Source of the DNA: Adiantum capillus-veneris
Lineage: Eukaryota > Streptophyta > Polypodiopsida > Polypodiales > Pteridaceae
Length of the DNA stretch: 64,000 nt
Assembly: GCA_014529385.2 (NCBI GenBank)
Contig: CM043951.1
Location: forward strand, 108,258,469-108,322,468
Direction: 5' to 3'
How positions within the stretch are numbered: the stretch's first letter is position 1; each line of letters begins with the position of its first letter. The notes under the pieces were generated by a model. The model was not told the DNA's origin. It did no database searches and saw only the letters and a program-made list of their open reading frames with translations. The translations under genes were made by a program, and so were the position numbers. Below, piece after piece: positions 34,998 through 48,716 of the stretch.

Positions 34998-37900
34998 TAT
35001 ATATAATGATAAGATGGCGGATTTAGGATCTACTCATCCTCACAAACATTGTGTACAGTTACAAGTGCTGCACCGAACTTTAAGACATGGTTAAAAAGGC
35101 CAAGTGGTTGATCTAGGAGACACCAACAAATGGATCCACAATTCAAGACTTTTTTATAATGGCCAAGTGGTAGATCTTTGATGTATCTAATTCCCAATTC
35201 TTAGTCTAAATGGCCAAGTGCTGGATCTAGGATCTACTCATCCCACAAACATTTTGTAAAATTACAAGTGTTATGTTGGCAACCTCTTATTTGCACCTAA
35301 CTTTAAGACATGATTAGAATGGCCAACTGGTGGATCTTTTATGCACCTACTTTCCAATTATTAGTTTGAATGGTTAAGTGGTGGATCTAGGATCTACTCA
35401 TCCCACAGACATTGTATAAAATCACAAGTGTTATGATGGACAAGTGTTGAATGACCTAACTTTAAGACAAGGTTAGAATGGCCAAGTGGTGGATCTAGGA
35501 GACATCGACGATTGGATCCACAATTCAAGCCTTTGATATAATGGCCAAGTGGTGGATCTTTGATGCACCTACTTCCCAATTCATAGTCTAAATGGCCAAG
35601 TGGTGGATGTAGCATCTACTCATCTTACAAACATTGTGTAAAACTACAAGTGTTATGATGGCCAAGTGCTGAATGCACATAGCTTTAAGACATGGTTAGA
35701 ATGTCCAAGTGGTGGATCTAGGAGACACTAACAATTGGATCCATATTTCAAGTCTTCGTTATAATGGCTAAGTGGTTGATCATTGATGCATCTAATACCC
35801 AATTCTAAGTTTAAATGGCCAAGTGGTGGATCTCGGATCTACTCATCCCACAAACATTGTGTAAAATTACAAGTGTTATGATGGCCAACAGCTAAATGCA
35901 CCTAGCTTTAAGACATGGCAAGAATGGCCAAGTGGTGGATTTAGGAGACACCAACAATTGGATCCACAATTTAAGCCTTCGTTATAATGGCCAAGTGGTG
36001 GATCTTTGATGTATCTAATTCTCAATTCTTAGTCTAAATGGCCAAGTGGCGGATCGAGGATCTACTCATCCCCCAAACATTGTGTAAAATTACAAGTGTT
36101 GTGATGGCCAAGTGTTGAATACACCTAACTTTAAGACATGGCTAGAATGGCCAAGTGGTGGATCTACGAAACACCAACAATTTGGATCCACAATTCAATC
36201 TTTCGTTATAATGGCCAAGGTGGTGGATCTTTGATGTATCTAATTCCCAATTCTTAGTCCAAATGACCAAGTGGTGGATCTAGGATCTACTCATCCCATA
36301 AACATTGTGTAAAATTACAAGTGTTATGATGGCCGAGTGCTAAATGCACCTAACTTTAAGACATGGATAGAATGGCAAAGTGGTGGTTCTAGGAGACACC
36401 AACAATTGGATCCACAATTCAAGACTTTGCTATAATGGCCATGTGGTCGATCCTTGATGCATCTAATTCCGAATTCTTAGTCTAAATAGCCAAGTGCTGG
36501 ATCTAGCATCTACTCATCCCACAAACATTGTGTAAAATTACAAGTGCTATGATGGCCAAGTGTTGATTGCACCTAAATTTAAGACATGGCTAGAATGGCC
36601 AAGTGGTGGATCTAGGAGACACCAAAAATTGGATCCACAATTCAAGCCTTCATTATAATGGCCATGTGGTTGATCCTTGATGCATCTAATTTCCAATTCT
36701 TAGTATAAATAGCCAAGTAGTGGATCTAGTATCTACTCATCCCACAAACATTGTCCTAAATTACACGTGTTATGATGGCCAAGTGTTGATTGCACCTAAC
36801 TTTAAGACGTGGTTAGAATGGCCAGATGGTGGATCTTTGATGCAACTACTTCTCAGCTCTTAGTATAAATGGCCAACTGTTGGATCTACGATCTAATCAT
36901 CCCACAAACATTGTGTAAAATCACAAGTGTTATGATGGCCAAGTTTTGATTTCACCTAAATTTAAGACATGATTAGAATGGCGAAGTGGTGGATCTTTGA
37001 TGCACCTACTTCCCAATTCTTAGTCTAAATGGCCAAGTGGTGGATCTAGAATCTACTCATCCCACAAACATTGTGTAAAATTACAAGTGCTATGATGGCC
37101 AAGTGTTGAATACACCTAACTTTAAGACATGGTTAGAATGGCCGAGTGGTGGATCTAGGAGACACCAATATTAATTGGATCCACAATTCAAGCCTTTGCT
37201 AGAATTGCCACAAACAAGTGTTATTATGGCCAAGTGCTGAATGCACCTAGCTTGAATACATGGCTAGAATGGCCAAGTGGTGGATCTAGGAGACACCGAC
37301 AATTGGATCCACAACACAAGCCTTCATTATAATTGCCAAGTGGTGTATCTTTGATGTATCTAGTTCCCAATTCTTAGTGTAAATGACCAAGTGGTGAATC
37401 TAGGATCTACTCATCACATAAACATTGTGTAAAATTACAAAGGTTATGATGGCCAACAGCTAAATGCACCTAACTTTAAGACATGGCTAGAATGGCCAAT
37501 TGGTGGATCTAGGAGACACCAAAAATTACATCCACAATTCAAGCCTTCATTATAATGGCCAAGTGGTGGATCTTTGATGTATTTAATTCGAAATTCTAGT
37601 CTAAATAGCTAAGTGGTGGATCTAGAATCTACTCATCCCACAAACATTGTGTAAAATTACAAGTGTTATGATTGCCAAGTGTTGATTGCACCTAACTTTA
37701 AGACATGGTTAGAATGTCCAAGTGGTGGATCTTTGATGCACCTACTTCCCAATTCTTAGTCTAAATGGCCAAGTGGTGGATCTAGAATCTACTCATCCCA
37801 CAAAAATTGTGTAAAATTACAAGTGTTATGATGGCTAAGTGTTTATTGCACCTAACTTTAAGACATGGTTAGAATGGCCAAGTGGTGGATCTATGAGCTA

Positions 37901-38154
37901 CTCATCCCACAAACATTGTGTAAAATCACAAGTGTTATGATGGCCAAGTGTTGATTGCACCTAACTTTAAGACATGGTTAGAATTGTCAAGTGGTGGATC
38001 CTTGATGCACCTAATTCCCAATTTTTTAGTATAAATGGCCAAGTGGTGGATCTAGGATTTACTTATCCCACAAACATTGTGTAAAATCACAAGTGTTATG
38101 ATGGCTAAGTGTTGATTGCACCTTACTTTAAGACATGGTTAGAATGTCCAAGTG
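34998..38154 (+). repeat. Second 223-bp satellite array, about 14 copies
   Basis: Same four-subunit structure and orientation as the array at 19.9-28.9 kb. The 51-bp subunit starts at 35541, 35763 and 35987 (222-224 bp apart). Units towards the right lose some subunits and are more diverged. Confidence 0.9.
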
Positions 38155-38573
38155 GTTGATCTAAGAAACAATATGTGCTTTATAACTTTTGAGAGTGGAC
38201 AATTGGTAGATCTAAAATGCAACAAAGCTTCTATAAGTTGTTTAAAATGTTCACTTATTGTGGATCAAGGATGTGATAAGTGGTGAAAAATGTTTTTGGT
38301 GGATTTAGAATACACTCATTCTTGTAGAATCCATTAAGGTTGGCCAAGTGGTGGACCTTGGATGGATGGGCAGTTCAACAACTATGATTGAATCCTTGAT
38401 TGAGCTAGTATCTACTCTTCTATGATTTCTAGATTGGCCAAGTGGTGGATCTAAGATGAGTACTAGTCTTCCACAACTTGTTTTGATTCAATATATAGGA
38501 TGCACACCACCATTCAAAACTTCATTAGAACAACTTTGATTTTATGTAGGATGCATCCTTCATACAAATTGAG
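38155..38573 (+). repeat. Right copy of the 420-bp direct repeat
   Basis: Matches 34574-34997 almost throughout. It ends at GGATGCATCCTTCAT, after which the sequence becomes unrelated. This is the likely right edge of the whole array-bearing region. Confidence 0.85.
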
Positions 38574-39539
38574 AAAAAGTGATGATTATGTGGATGTCAA
38601 TAATCATGTCAAAATATCTTGTTTGTTAATATGTCATTCTCTCGAACTGCTCCTCGAAAGAAACTTTGATGCCCATCTCTTGTCTCCAATATCCTCGCTC
38701 CAATTGATCCTCTTGGCTTAGCAAGGCCCCTTTCTTTTCCCTCTCAAAGCTCCAATGCTGCAATCAAGTCCTCTTGTAGCGTTTAAAAATGCTAGAAGGG
38801 AGCCTCTGTTTAAGAGAGAGAAAGAGGAAGGGTTGTTGGCAATGAAAAGGCAAAATGGCATTTTGAAAATGCTTGCTGCATGGGGTGTGGGGCACGCAAG
38901 GGGGGTGTCTTCGTTGTTAGGGAGCGCCTTTTCTCCAGCTACGGGTGCCCAATTGGAAAAATCTTTTCTTAGCCCTCTTCTCTCATTGAGCTATGGGATA
39001 CCGCTTCATTATCCTCGAGTTGCGAGTTGTGCCATGCAAGCGGGCTACAGGTCGAGTGCACTATCAGATTAGCAGTGGTCGTCAGTGAGCAAGAGCAAAC
39101 CAGTGCCAAGGTATGTCCATCGTGGTAACTACACCTAAAAGAGAAAGAAAGACAATAGTGGAGTCAGACGGTAGTAGATGTAGAGGCTAGAGGGGGGACT
39201 TTGCCCCCATGGGCAACCCTCTCTCTCTCCTTTATATATAGTATAGATTCCATTGAATTTATTAATGTCTTAGAGAGGCTCGACTTTAAGGAGAAGTAGT
39301 GGTCCAGACCGGCCTACCGACCAGTCTGTCCCACTCCGTGGGTGAAGAGAGATAGGGAGGTTATTTTGAGTTTCCTTCTTTGAGTACACCACTTCTGTCA
39401 ATTCAATAGGTTCTTCTTAGTTAGCAAAGTGTACATACCTACACAACTACCATGTTGGGTAGAGGTAGTCTCTCTCATACTTTTATACCTTGAATAGTCC
39501 TCTCTTTGGATTGCTGGTGCATTTTGTATTTCATGTGGA
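38574..39539. other. Spacer with one unrecognised open frame
   Basis: The only long frame (38755-39072, +, 105 codons, starting MLQSSPLVAF) has no motif I recognise and no support from neighbours. I do not call it a gene. The rest is non-coding; a TATATATA stretch lies near 39233. Confidence 0.4.
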
Positions 39540-40650
<1,111 letters not shown>

Positions 40651-40870
40651 GAACGAAACATGAGTCTACTCAAGTGCCACAATCTACCCCTAGATCATGA
40701 ATTTCAAATGAGTCTTTCTAAGGCAAGAGAAGAGAATAATACATCAAAAGGCCATGGCAATGATAGCATTGTGAGCCAATTTGACCCTCATATTGAAGAT
40801 CGATTCACCTCAACATTGATTAGGTATGACACTGATTATCTAATACTGATTAAGAATGCCCCAGTCACTG

Positions 40871-40875
<5 letters not shown>

Positions 40876-40914
<39 letters not shown>

Positions 40915-40926
40915 TGTGTGTGTGCA
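40876..40926. repeat. (CT)n(TG)n microsatellite
   Basis: About 18 CT units followed by a short TG run. Confidence 0.95.
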
Positions 40927-40929
40927 CGT

Positions 40930-42319
40930 GCATGTGCACTTTATGGAGCCGAAGATCCCCTCCATCGAATACCGCATCTAAGCAACCCCAATCTCCCGCG
41001 TGATGAGCGATTCAAAAATTTGATTTTTTGGCTCCCAAGTGAGCATTAGCCTCCATATTTTTGGAAAATTCACCATCCTTTAGTCTAGAGTAAGAAGATA
41101 AGATGCAATAGCTCATATGGACCTTGGACAAAGATTTGCTAAGCCCTAGTAGGCATAAACACATATTTATAGATAACAATTGTAGTACAAAAATGTGTTG
41201 TCTTGCAAGGGCCTCCAGTAAAACATTTACATGCACGAAGAAGAGCAAAAAACTTATCTGATTGCAAACACATTTTTCTAGGTACTTCCTTCAACAATAG
41301 GTCATGTAAAGATCTATGTACAGTACATCCTACATTGTCGTTCTTTGAGGATATCAATCCACAATCAAGGGCCGTATTTCTCTACCACTCTTCTTGGTAT
41401 ATTCTTTCCAACTAAATTAAAGGTCCTTAAAATCCTTGGAGCTCGTTCGCATCAAGGACACTAACTTCTCTCTACTCCTAATGATGCCAAGTGCATGTAG
41501 ACCTATACAATTTGAGTTCCTTAAAATCCACGTGAAAGTCCAAACTCCAAAGTGCTCATGGATTCTAATCTTTGGCCATGTATCCACCTAATCTGCCTCT
41601 CTTCTAAATATAAAAATTATAAATTTATGTTGCTGCATGTACTTCATCCTTGACATCATGCAAATTTTGTAAAAGGAATAATAGGTTAAAGGGCACAACC
41701 AAACTCCTAAGAACATATAGGTCCCCGGGGTGCTCTTATATAGGAAAAAATCACATGGCTGAATCACATATGGATGTGATGGGTGGAAGCATGTTAATCT
41801 GACATACTTTTTGTGTTATTTGGCACGAGTCAACAAGCACCTCTTGTAAGCATAAAATGAGGGTGTCTTTCCGAAATGTTTTATTTCAAAAAAATACGTT
41901 TGAATTCTTTTGCATAGTTTTCACTGGATGTTACACACAAAGAGTCGTGTAGTAATAATGCATGGAGGGAAGCCGGACGGAGGAGCCACAAGCAAGAGAG
42001 ATGGGGGGAAGCGGTCTTGAGCTACAAGCATGGCTTCTCCTGTAGCTCATGAAGCTCAGTCAACCATCTCGAACAATCTCTTTGACACGCCACCAACAAA
42101 GAAGTTGAGGGCGGCCAAATTAGCTTGTTCTCCTGCTTCTCCTTCACCTTGCTAGAGTGCTAGAGTACCTATAGCTTCTCCTTCAGCTCGGAAAAGGGTC
42201 AAAGCTAGCGACAAGGTGACCCATTCTTGTGTAGAAGTTTCCCCAATGGAAAATAGCATTCATGCAAGGAAGGGGAAGCTTGACTCTGGTTCTCACTCAA
42301 GTTCTCTCCCTCCCTCCCT

Positions 42320-42413
<94 letters not shown>

Positions 42414-42548
42414 GCATGACACCAACAACTTGACCAGGCCCTTGTGTGCATGTGGGTGTGTCTCCTTTCTTTGGCTGACCATAGCCTGAGTAATTATCTG
42501 TGGGACATGCCCCAGGCTGATGTAAGGGTTGAGGTTGATCTCAAGGTT
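40930..42548. other. Spacer, no supported gene
   Basis: No recognisable coding sequence. Open frames around 41-41.4 kb exist on both strands and have no known motif. Confidence 0.45.
42301..42410. repeat. (CCCT)n(CT)n microsatellite
   Basis: About six CCCT units, then about 40 CT units. The Ser-Leu and Arg-Glu frames across it are artefacts. Confidence 0.95.
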
Positions 42549-43070
42549 GCTGGCCATAGTTGGGCTTGCAGAAAAAGCTCTATCATGTGTAATTTTGTGT
42601 GTGTCAATTGAGGAGTTTAATTGCAAATATGAGTGGTTTGATTGCTGTGTAGTTTAGCATATGAAATCTTCTAACTAGCATGGATAATGCGTTTTGATTG
42701 TGCTGGCCATAGCTGGGCTTGCAAAAGAAGCTCTTTAATGTGTTATTTTTTAGTGCTTCAATATAATTTTCTTGTGTTTTCTTATTATAATCTTGTGTTA
42801 CATGGATATGTATTGACTATGCTAACTAGCATGAATTGGGTTCTGTCGAGTATACCCTTAATGAAAACAAGAATTGCAAGTGTGATGATTAGCATACCAG
42901 TTGTGCAGCTTAGCATACCTAGTATAAAAATTAGCATTCTAGGTATGTTGGCCATGGGTGGGCTAGCAGAAGAAGCTATGTAATGTGCAATTTTTTTGTG
43001 TTTCAATAAAATTTACTTGTAATATAATCTTGTGTTTCTGTAACATACCTCATGTTTTTGTAATGTAACT
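42549..43070 (+). repeat. Three imperfect copies of a GCTGGCCATAGCTGGGCTTGC unit
   Basis: Related segments (TGGCCATAGTTGGGCTTGCA and variants, followed by an AAGCTCT...ATGTG tail) start at about 42550, 42702 and 42949. The first AGCATA-type motifs of the element that extends to 52.6 kb appear between the second and third copies. Confidence 0.6.
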
Positions 43071-43095
43071 TTTTGTGTTTCTTTGATATAATCAA

Positions 43096-43723
43096 TTGTT
43101 ATTGGGGGTTTGTGCAATGCGATGGAAAGCTCCAAAGGTGAACATCCCGATTCAAGGGAAATTTTATATTATTGTAGAGGATTTTAATGTTGTGCATGGC
43201 CTCTCGAGAGATGGTGCAGACCCAAAGATGGTGAAGTGCGAGCAAATCGGCGATGTCGAGTGGTTCAGTGTTTATAAAGAAGAGAAGAATCACAACGTAT
43301 TGTATCAAACTCAATCGAGTACTTAACAAGATGTATGTGCACGTAATGCTTCTGCACTACAAGGTATACCAAAAGCCCCACACAAACATGGTAATAAACT
43401 TTGCTTTCGTAAAGGGTCTCGTTAAAGAGTTCAATCCGACGGTAATTGCGAGTGGATCAACATGAAGTTCAATTGCTGTACAATATTTGCAGGATCTACA
43501 AGAAAAAGGCTATTACGATCAACATGTCCAGAAGTGGAAGGTGTGTAATTCAAGTGAAAACATCAAGGAGGAGTTTACTGACATGAAGGAGGACAAATCT
43601 TCCAAGGCGACATCCATCTCTTTCTACAGCTCCCACCAAGGGACAAAAAGCGTGTCGTACTTTGGTAGCACAGATTTGCAGCCCATAAAGGCTGCGAGAG
43701 AACATCTTATAAAACTATTATAG
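43096..43723 (+). pseudogene. Unrecognised coding-like fragments
   Basis: Two open pieces (43096-43326 and 43487-43723, +) have codon-like texture: KFYIIVEDFNVVHGLS, then DVEWFSVYKEEKNHN, and later YFGSTDLQPIKAAREHL. A third frame (43253-43465) bridges them, as expected of a shifted gene. I recognise no family. They lie upstream of the HAD-like gene on the same strand, between motif-rich regions, so they may be a further gene of the same element or its 5' part. Confidence 0.35.
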
Positions 43724-44880
43724 GATACTAAAGAAAATTTAGAGACACCAAAACTAGAGCATAAAGCTGCACGCGTTCTCAAGGCAGGCAACATGAGGGT
43801 TACCCCCTTGTTGACGGCTGGGTCAACAACATGCCATAACTCAACAAAGCCTTATTCTGTGAGAGTTATGGAATACTGCAGATTATGGTTAGAAACATCA
43901 ATTGTAATAAGTAGATAGTTTAGTTGCAGAAGCCGGGGTGCAATGGCACTTCCAGATTGTACATACAAAGCCATTTGACCCTCAAACTCTATTTTTGGTT
44001 AACCCAAGGTATCCTTAGTATATAAGGTACCTAGGTCACTTTGTAAAGAGAACTTTATCATGATCTAAGTTTTAAGCTGTTGTCGACTGTGTGAGAGAGA
44101 AAGAGAGTGAGTGTGAGCTTCATCCTCATGCTACGTCCGGCTCGTTCATCGCATTGTAGATCCAACAACACCATTGTACTAGCCTCGACAAGAGCTACAC
44201 GACAACGTCAAGCATTCCTCACGAAATAGAGCATACACTCTCGTGCATCTATGAGCTATTTGCACCTGTAAGTATATCAAATGATGTTCTTTTTCTGCCT
44301 ACAAGTAGGCGTTAGAATCGTGGCGACATAAGCTACGTATAGGTACTCATAGATTTCAGTTTTGGGCACTTTCAAAATTTGGCTCTATCTTTATACTTGT
44401 TTTTAGAAGATGGGTTTAGAGCTAGGGTTTTGGGTGTAGAGGCTTTGGGACAGGTGTATCCTAGTAAGGGGATGGTGTTCCTTAGGTTTTGTATGATTCT
44501 GGTATGGTTTAGTGAGTTTCCTTCCGTTTGTGTGTATGTGGGTTGGGTGGTGTAGTTGAGAGCAGTGAGATTCTAGATTGTGGTTTAGTTGGCCTTCCAA
44601 AGTGTTGTATGTGTAGGATGGTCTTAGCCTGACAAGCTAAAGAGATTTTCTCCGTGTGCTTATCCTATCATCTTTGTCTTGGATTGACATTATATTGATC
44701 TAGGTTGTGTTGCATGCACTTTATGGGTGGTGTGATTCGCTCCCACAACCACCTTCTTTGCTTTGTTGTTGTTTGCTCCTTGCGGACGGAATGTATAGTT
44801 TTTGGCTGCCATCAGAGGCTACCAATAGACTAGTGTAGCAAGATCATGGGGCAAGGCCATCTGATACCAATGTATGGTAA
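43724..44880. other. Spacer, no supported gene
   Basis: No gene, RNA gene or clear repeat recognised. Confidence 0.45.
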
Positions 44881-46130
44881 GCTAATCAATTTAGAGTGTT
44901 ATATTAGTTAGCATACATTCAACATTTTATGCTAGACAACATACATGCTATTTATGCTATGTAAGCTAGTCAGCATAGTCTGTATGTTAGTTAGTATAGT
45001 ATGTATGCTAGTCAGCATAGTCTGTATGTTAGTTAGTATAGTATGTATGCTAGTCGGCATACATGCTATTTATGCTATGTAAGCTAGTTAGCATAGTATG
45101 TATGTTAGCTAGTATAGTATGCATGCTAGTTAGTATAGTCTATGAGCTAGTTAGCATAGTAACATTAAATTCAGCATAGTCTGTATGCTAGTTAGCATAA
45201 TGGATATGCTAGTTAGCATAGTCTGTATGCTAGTTAGCATAATGGATATGCTAGTCAGCATAGTCTATATGCTAGTTAGCATAGTGGGTATGCTGACTAT
45301 CAAATTGTATATGCCCTTAGCATACCCATTTATGCTAAGTAGCATGCAGGCTATTGTGTGTCTTAGTCAGTAGCATATCTAAGTTTGCTAACTAGGAAAA
45401 CCATTAATGCTAGTTAGCAACCTCGTTATGGTAATTAGCATAAACATTAGGCTAATTATAATATTTTGGTATTCCTAGTAGCATACATTCTATTGTGTAT
45501 GTTAGTTAGCATACATGATATTGGGTATGCTAGCTAGCTTATTGATTTATGTCACTAAGCATACATGCTAGTATGTATGCTAGTTAGCATACATGCTATT
45601 CATGCTATGTATGCTTGTCAGCCTAATATGTATGCTAGTTAGCATAATGGGTATGTTGGCTAGAAAATAGTGTATGCCCTTAGCACACTCATAATGCTAA
45701 CTAGCATACATGCTATTTTGTATGCTATTCAATAGCATATATGGGTATGCTAACTAGCAAAACTAGTCATGCTAGCTAGCAGCCTCGCGATGGTTATTAG
45801 CATACCAAGTGAGGATGAGTAGCCTAACTAGCATGTATGATAGCCACCATATTGTGAATAACATATGCAATGTATGCTACTTAGCATATCCACTATGCTA
45901 ACTAGCATACATCCTTACTTTGCTGTGTATGCCAGTCACCCTAGTCTGTATGCTAGTTAGCACACATGGAAGTTATGCAGACTATGCTTTTTAGCATAGC
46001 CTGCATGATATTTAGCATACTCTGTTTGTCAACTAACATAATTTGGTATGCTAACCACCACACATTCCATGCTAACACCATCTTCAATATGCTAGTTGTA
46101 GTATTAACCATTCATCTCTACATTCCAACT
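44881..46130. repeat. Cluster of the palindromic motif TATGCTAGTTAGCATA
   Basis: Dozens of copies of TATGCTAGTTAGCATA and its complement TATGCTAACTAGCATA, many separated by only 10-25 bases. Each is two 7-base complementary arms (TATGCTA/TAGCATA) around a 2-base centre. Open frames here (for example 45185-45373) are translations of the repeat. Confidence 0.85.
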
Positions 46131-46141
46131 AGCAGCTGGAT

Positions 46142-47693
46142 ATGGTAATTACCAGTTGCTTGGTATACACATGTATCATTTTCGTGGGAAGGGTGGATGG
46201 AAGAGAGCCTGACAAGCAAAGGATAGTTGAAGAGAAGGCCTCTGATGGTAATGTGGATGAGCTTGATACAGTGCATGGAGGGGAAAATGCAACACCGGGG
46301 CATGCGACATCGTCGAACGATGTAGGTGACAACAAAGAAACCAGTGATGACAACAAATTTGTAATGATTGCTCGTCCCAAACCCGTCCCCAAAGACCACC
46401 CAAGAAGATATATCTGAGACTGCCAAAGGTGACAAGAGATCCATTCGTTGATGGGTATGCAAAAAACTTTGTTCACCTATTCTTTTGACTTCGTTTTTCC
46501 CAGATCATGTAACTACTATAATGGCATGTATGGAGAAACACTTATTGTGTACATGATGTCTCTATGCAATAATACATTAGTTTTTGGTTGCTGTTTATTA
46601 TGTGTTTCATTCAATACCTTTAATGTGTCGCAAGGAAAAATTGCCTACAAATAATTGCCTTGCATGATCTGAATTGGGCCATTGCATTGAAAAAGATGCA
46701 AAAAGGGCGTATCGTTGAGGCAAGAAAGATCAGGAGAGAAAACATAGAGATTGAGAAGTGCATGGAATGGTTCCGATCTAGGCTCAACAAAAATAAAGAG
46801 TCTTCAAATTTTGTTCATCCCTTCGGGGAAGTTATTTTTGCTGAGTGGTGTCCGCTTCCAAGCCGAATATGGGTGACAAAGTTGTTGGTAGAAGAGAAGC
46901 ACGCTCTTATTCTTGATCTAAATGTGGTGTTGGTGAATGTTGTAGAGTCACAGCATGGTGAAGTCCTCTCAGAGTAGGTAGGGTAACTCCATAAGTATTG
47001 TATGGAAGGGGGCAGGGTTGTATTCTATCGCAAAGACAGCCACATGTTTCTAGATTGGTGCCTACAGTTTTTCCATGTCTAAGTATGGAGCACGAGCATG
47101 GGGCGTAAAGTGAATGTCATTCTTGATAAAGTATTCAGACCTTAGCGTGCAAGGATGGGAGGGGTTTTTTCACACGAGAACTGTGTCAAATGGCATTGGA
47201 CGCTCCATAAAAAACCAATCTTCTTCAAGAATCTGAGACAGTTTTGGGCACAGTTCGGCCCCGCAAACACTCTAATCATTATGACAGTAAATATAAGGTG
47301 TGGCGAAACCCCAAGGGAACTTGGCTCATCCTTCCAAACATGGAGGACCAGAGTCTTGAAGAGCGGCAATCTTGTCTGGTAGACAAATTGGCTCCCTGGC
47401 TATTTCAATGGTTGCAGGTGGAAGACCGTTCCGCATATACTACGAGCAATGCGTATGATAGCCACCTAGACTAGTTTTTTGATGTAGTTGTTGAGAAGTT
47501 GGAAGTCAAACAATTGCAAGAAAAAATGCATCAAAGACAAGTGGAGGACTTGCATGAATATACAAAGGACATTGTTGAAGAAGCATCAAGGGAGGAGAGG
47601 AGTAAGCGGGAGAGTCCCAAATTAGAGAAAAAACAGCACTTGGAGAAGCAACTTAGAAAGAGAAAGGGAAATGCAGGAGCCGGAAAATGGTGA
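46142..47693 (+). pseudogene. FCP1/SCP-like HAD phosphatase-like gene, copy 2
   Basis: The + strand pieces read in order. An acidic/Lys-Pro stretch occupies 46142-46417. Next, 46660-46977 ends with KHALILDLNVVLVNVV, the HAD motif-I region with the first Asp kept. Then come RVVFYRKDSHMFLDWC and a VWST segment, the usual text after motif I. Next, KKPIFFKNLRQFW near 47212 and HYDSKYKVWRNPKGTW near 47270-47310 match motif IV (DDSPYK type) and its neighbour. Last is a charged, coiled-coil-like tail (47499-47693). Stops at 46975 and 47472 and a shift near 47280 break it. FCP1-like enzymes remove phosphate from the RNA polymerase II tail or other proteins. Same family and same convergent arrangement as 4310-5175. 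Confidence 0.6.
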
Positions 47694-47939
47694 CATGAGG
47701 CCATGAGATTGCCATGCTTTGGAGAGTTGTAATAACCACCCATGGAATTGCCTTGTAGATGTTTCATACATTTTGTATAATCTATTTGGTCATGAGCTTG
47801 CCATGACCCCAAAAGTTGTACCTATCAGCCACTTCTTAATCCATTTCAATGTTCATACCTATAAATATTTTCATTTCAGATTGTAGGATCAAATTTTGTG
47901 GTATTGTATTTTATGTGTATGTACCTTGTGTATTGTTGG

Positions 47940-48520
47940 CATGTTTCTTTTTCAGTCGGCAAGTTAGCACACTGTGTATGCTAGTTAGCATAAACACAGT
48001 TCTAATTTTCATTACATAACAAACATGGTAGGAGATCTTCCCTCTAAGATGCCTTGCAACTCATACAAGAGAGGACCAAAGACCTACTCAACACTTCATT
48101 TTGTGCACTGTCAAAGACTTGGACACTAGTTAGTAATCTATGTATGCTAGTTAGCATATTGTGTATGCTAGTTAGCATAAACACAATTCTAGTTTTTATT
48201 ACACAACAAACCTGGTAGTAGATCTTCCCTCTAAGAGGCATTGCAACTCATACAAGAGGACCAAAGCCCTACTCAACACTTCATTCTCGGAACTGTCAAA
48301 GAGTTGAATGCTACTGAGCATACACAGTATGCTGGTTAGCATATTGTGTATGCTAGTGGCATGACCATAGTTCTAGTTTTCCTAGCACAACAAACATGGT
48401 ACATGCTCTTCCCTCTAAGATTCCTTGCAGCTCATACAAGAGGTGACCAAAGCCCTACTCAACACTTCATTTTGAGCACTGTCAAAGACTTGGATATAGC
48501 CCTTTAGTATGTGTGTAGAG
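47940..48520 (+). repeat. Tandem units of about 185 bp carrying TATGCTAGTTAGCATA
   Basis: Three units start ACAACAAACATGGTA at about 48017, 48205 and 48385 and contain CAACTCATACAAGAG and CCCTACTCAACACTTCATT. A fourth unit in the same orientation lies at about 50780-50930, on the other side of the transposase exons. Confidence 0.8.
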
Positions 48521-48716
48521 CGGCATATTTACTGATCATTTGGCTATAACTTAAAACACTGGTACACAGTGCGCAAAAGAAATAATATATAGAAAATCCA
48601 ATGGTTATAACTTAAAATGCTCGTACCTAGTGCACACAAGAGACATAGAACCAACTTAAAGATAGAACAACATAAATTGTAGCAAATAAGTATATTGCAC
48701 ATCCAATAGTTACAAC

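Noticed and set aside
42216-42626. Ser/Leu-rich and Arg/Glu-rich open frames
   Set aside because: They are translations of the long CT microsatellite on the two strands. The same applies at 14.56 and 40.05 kb.
45185-45373. Met-Leu-Val-Ser repeated peptide
   Set aside because: A direct translation of the TATGCTAGTTAGCATA repeat cluster, not a gene.
46118-46476. Three - strand frames over the start of the HAD-like gene
   Set aside because: They overlap one another and the + strand frame, and only the + strand leads into recognisable HAD motifs.
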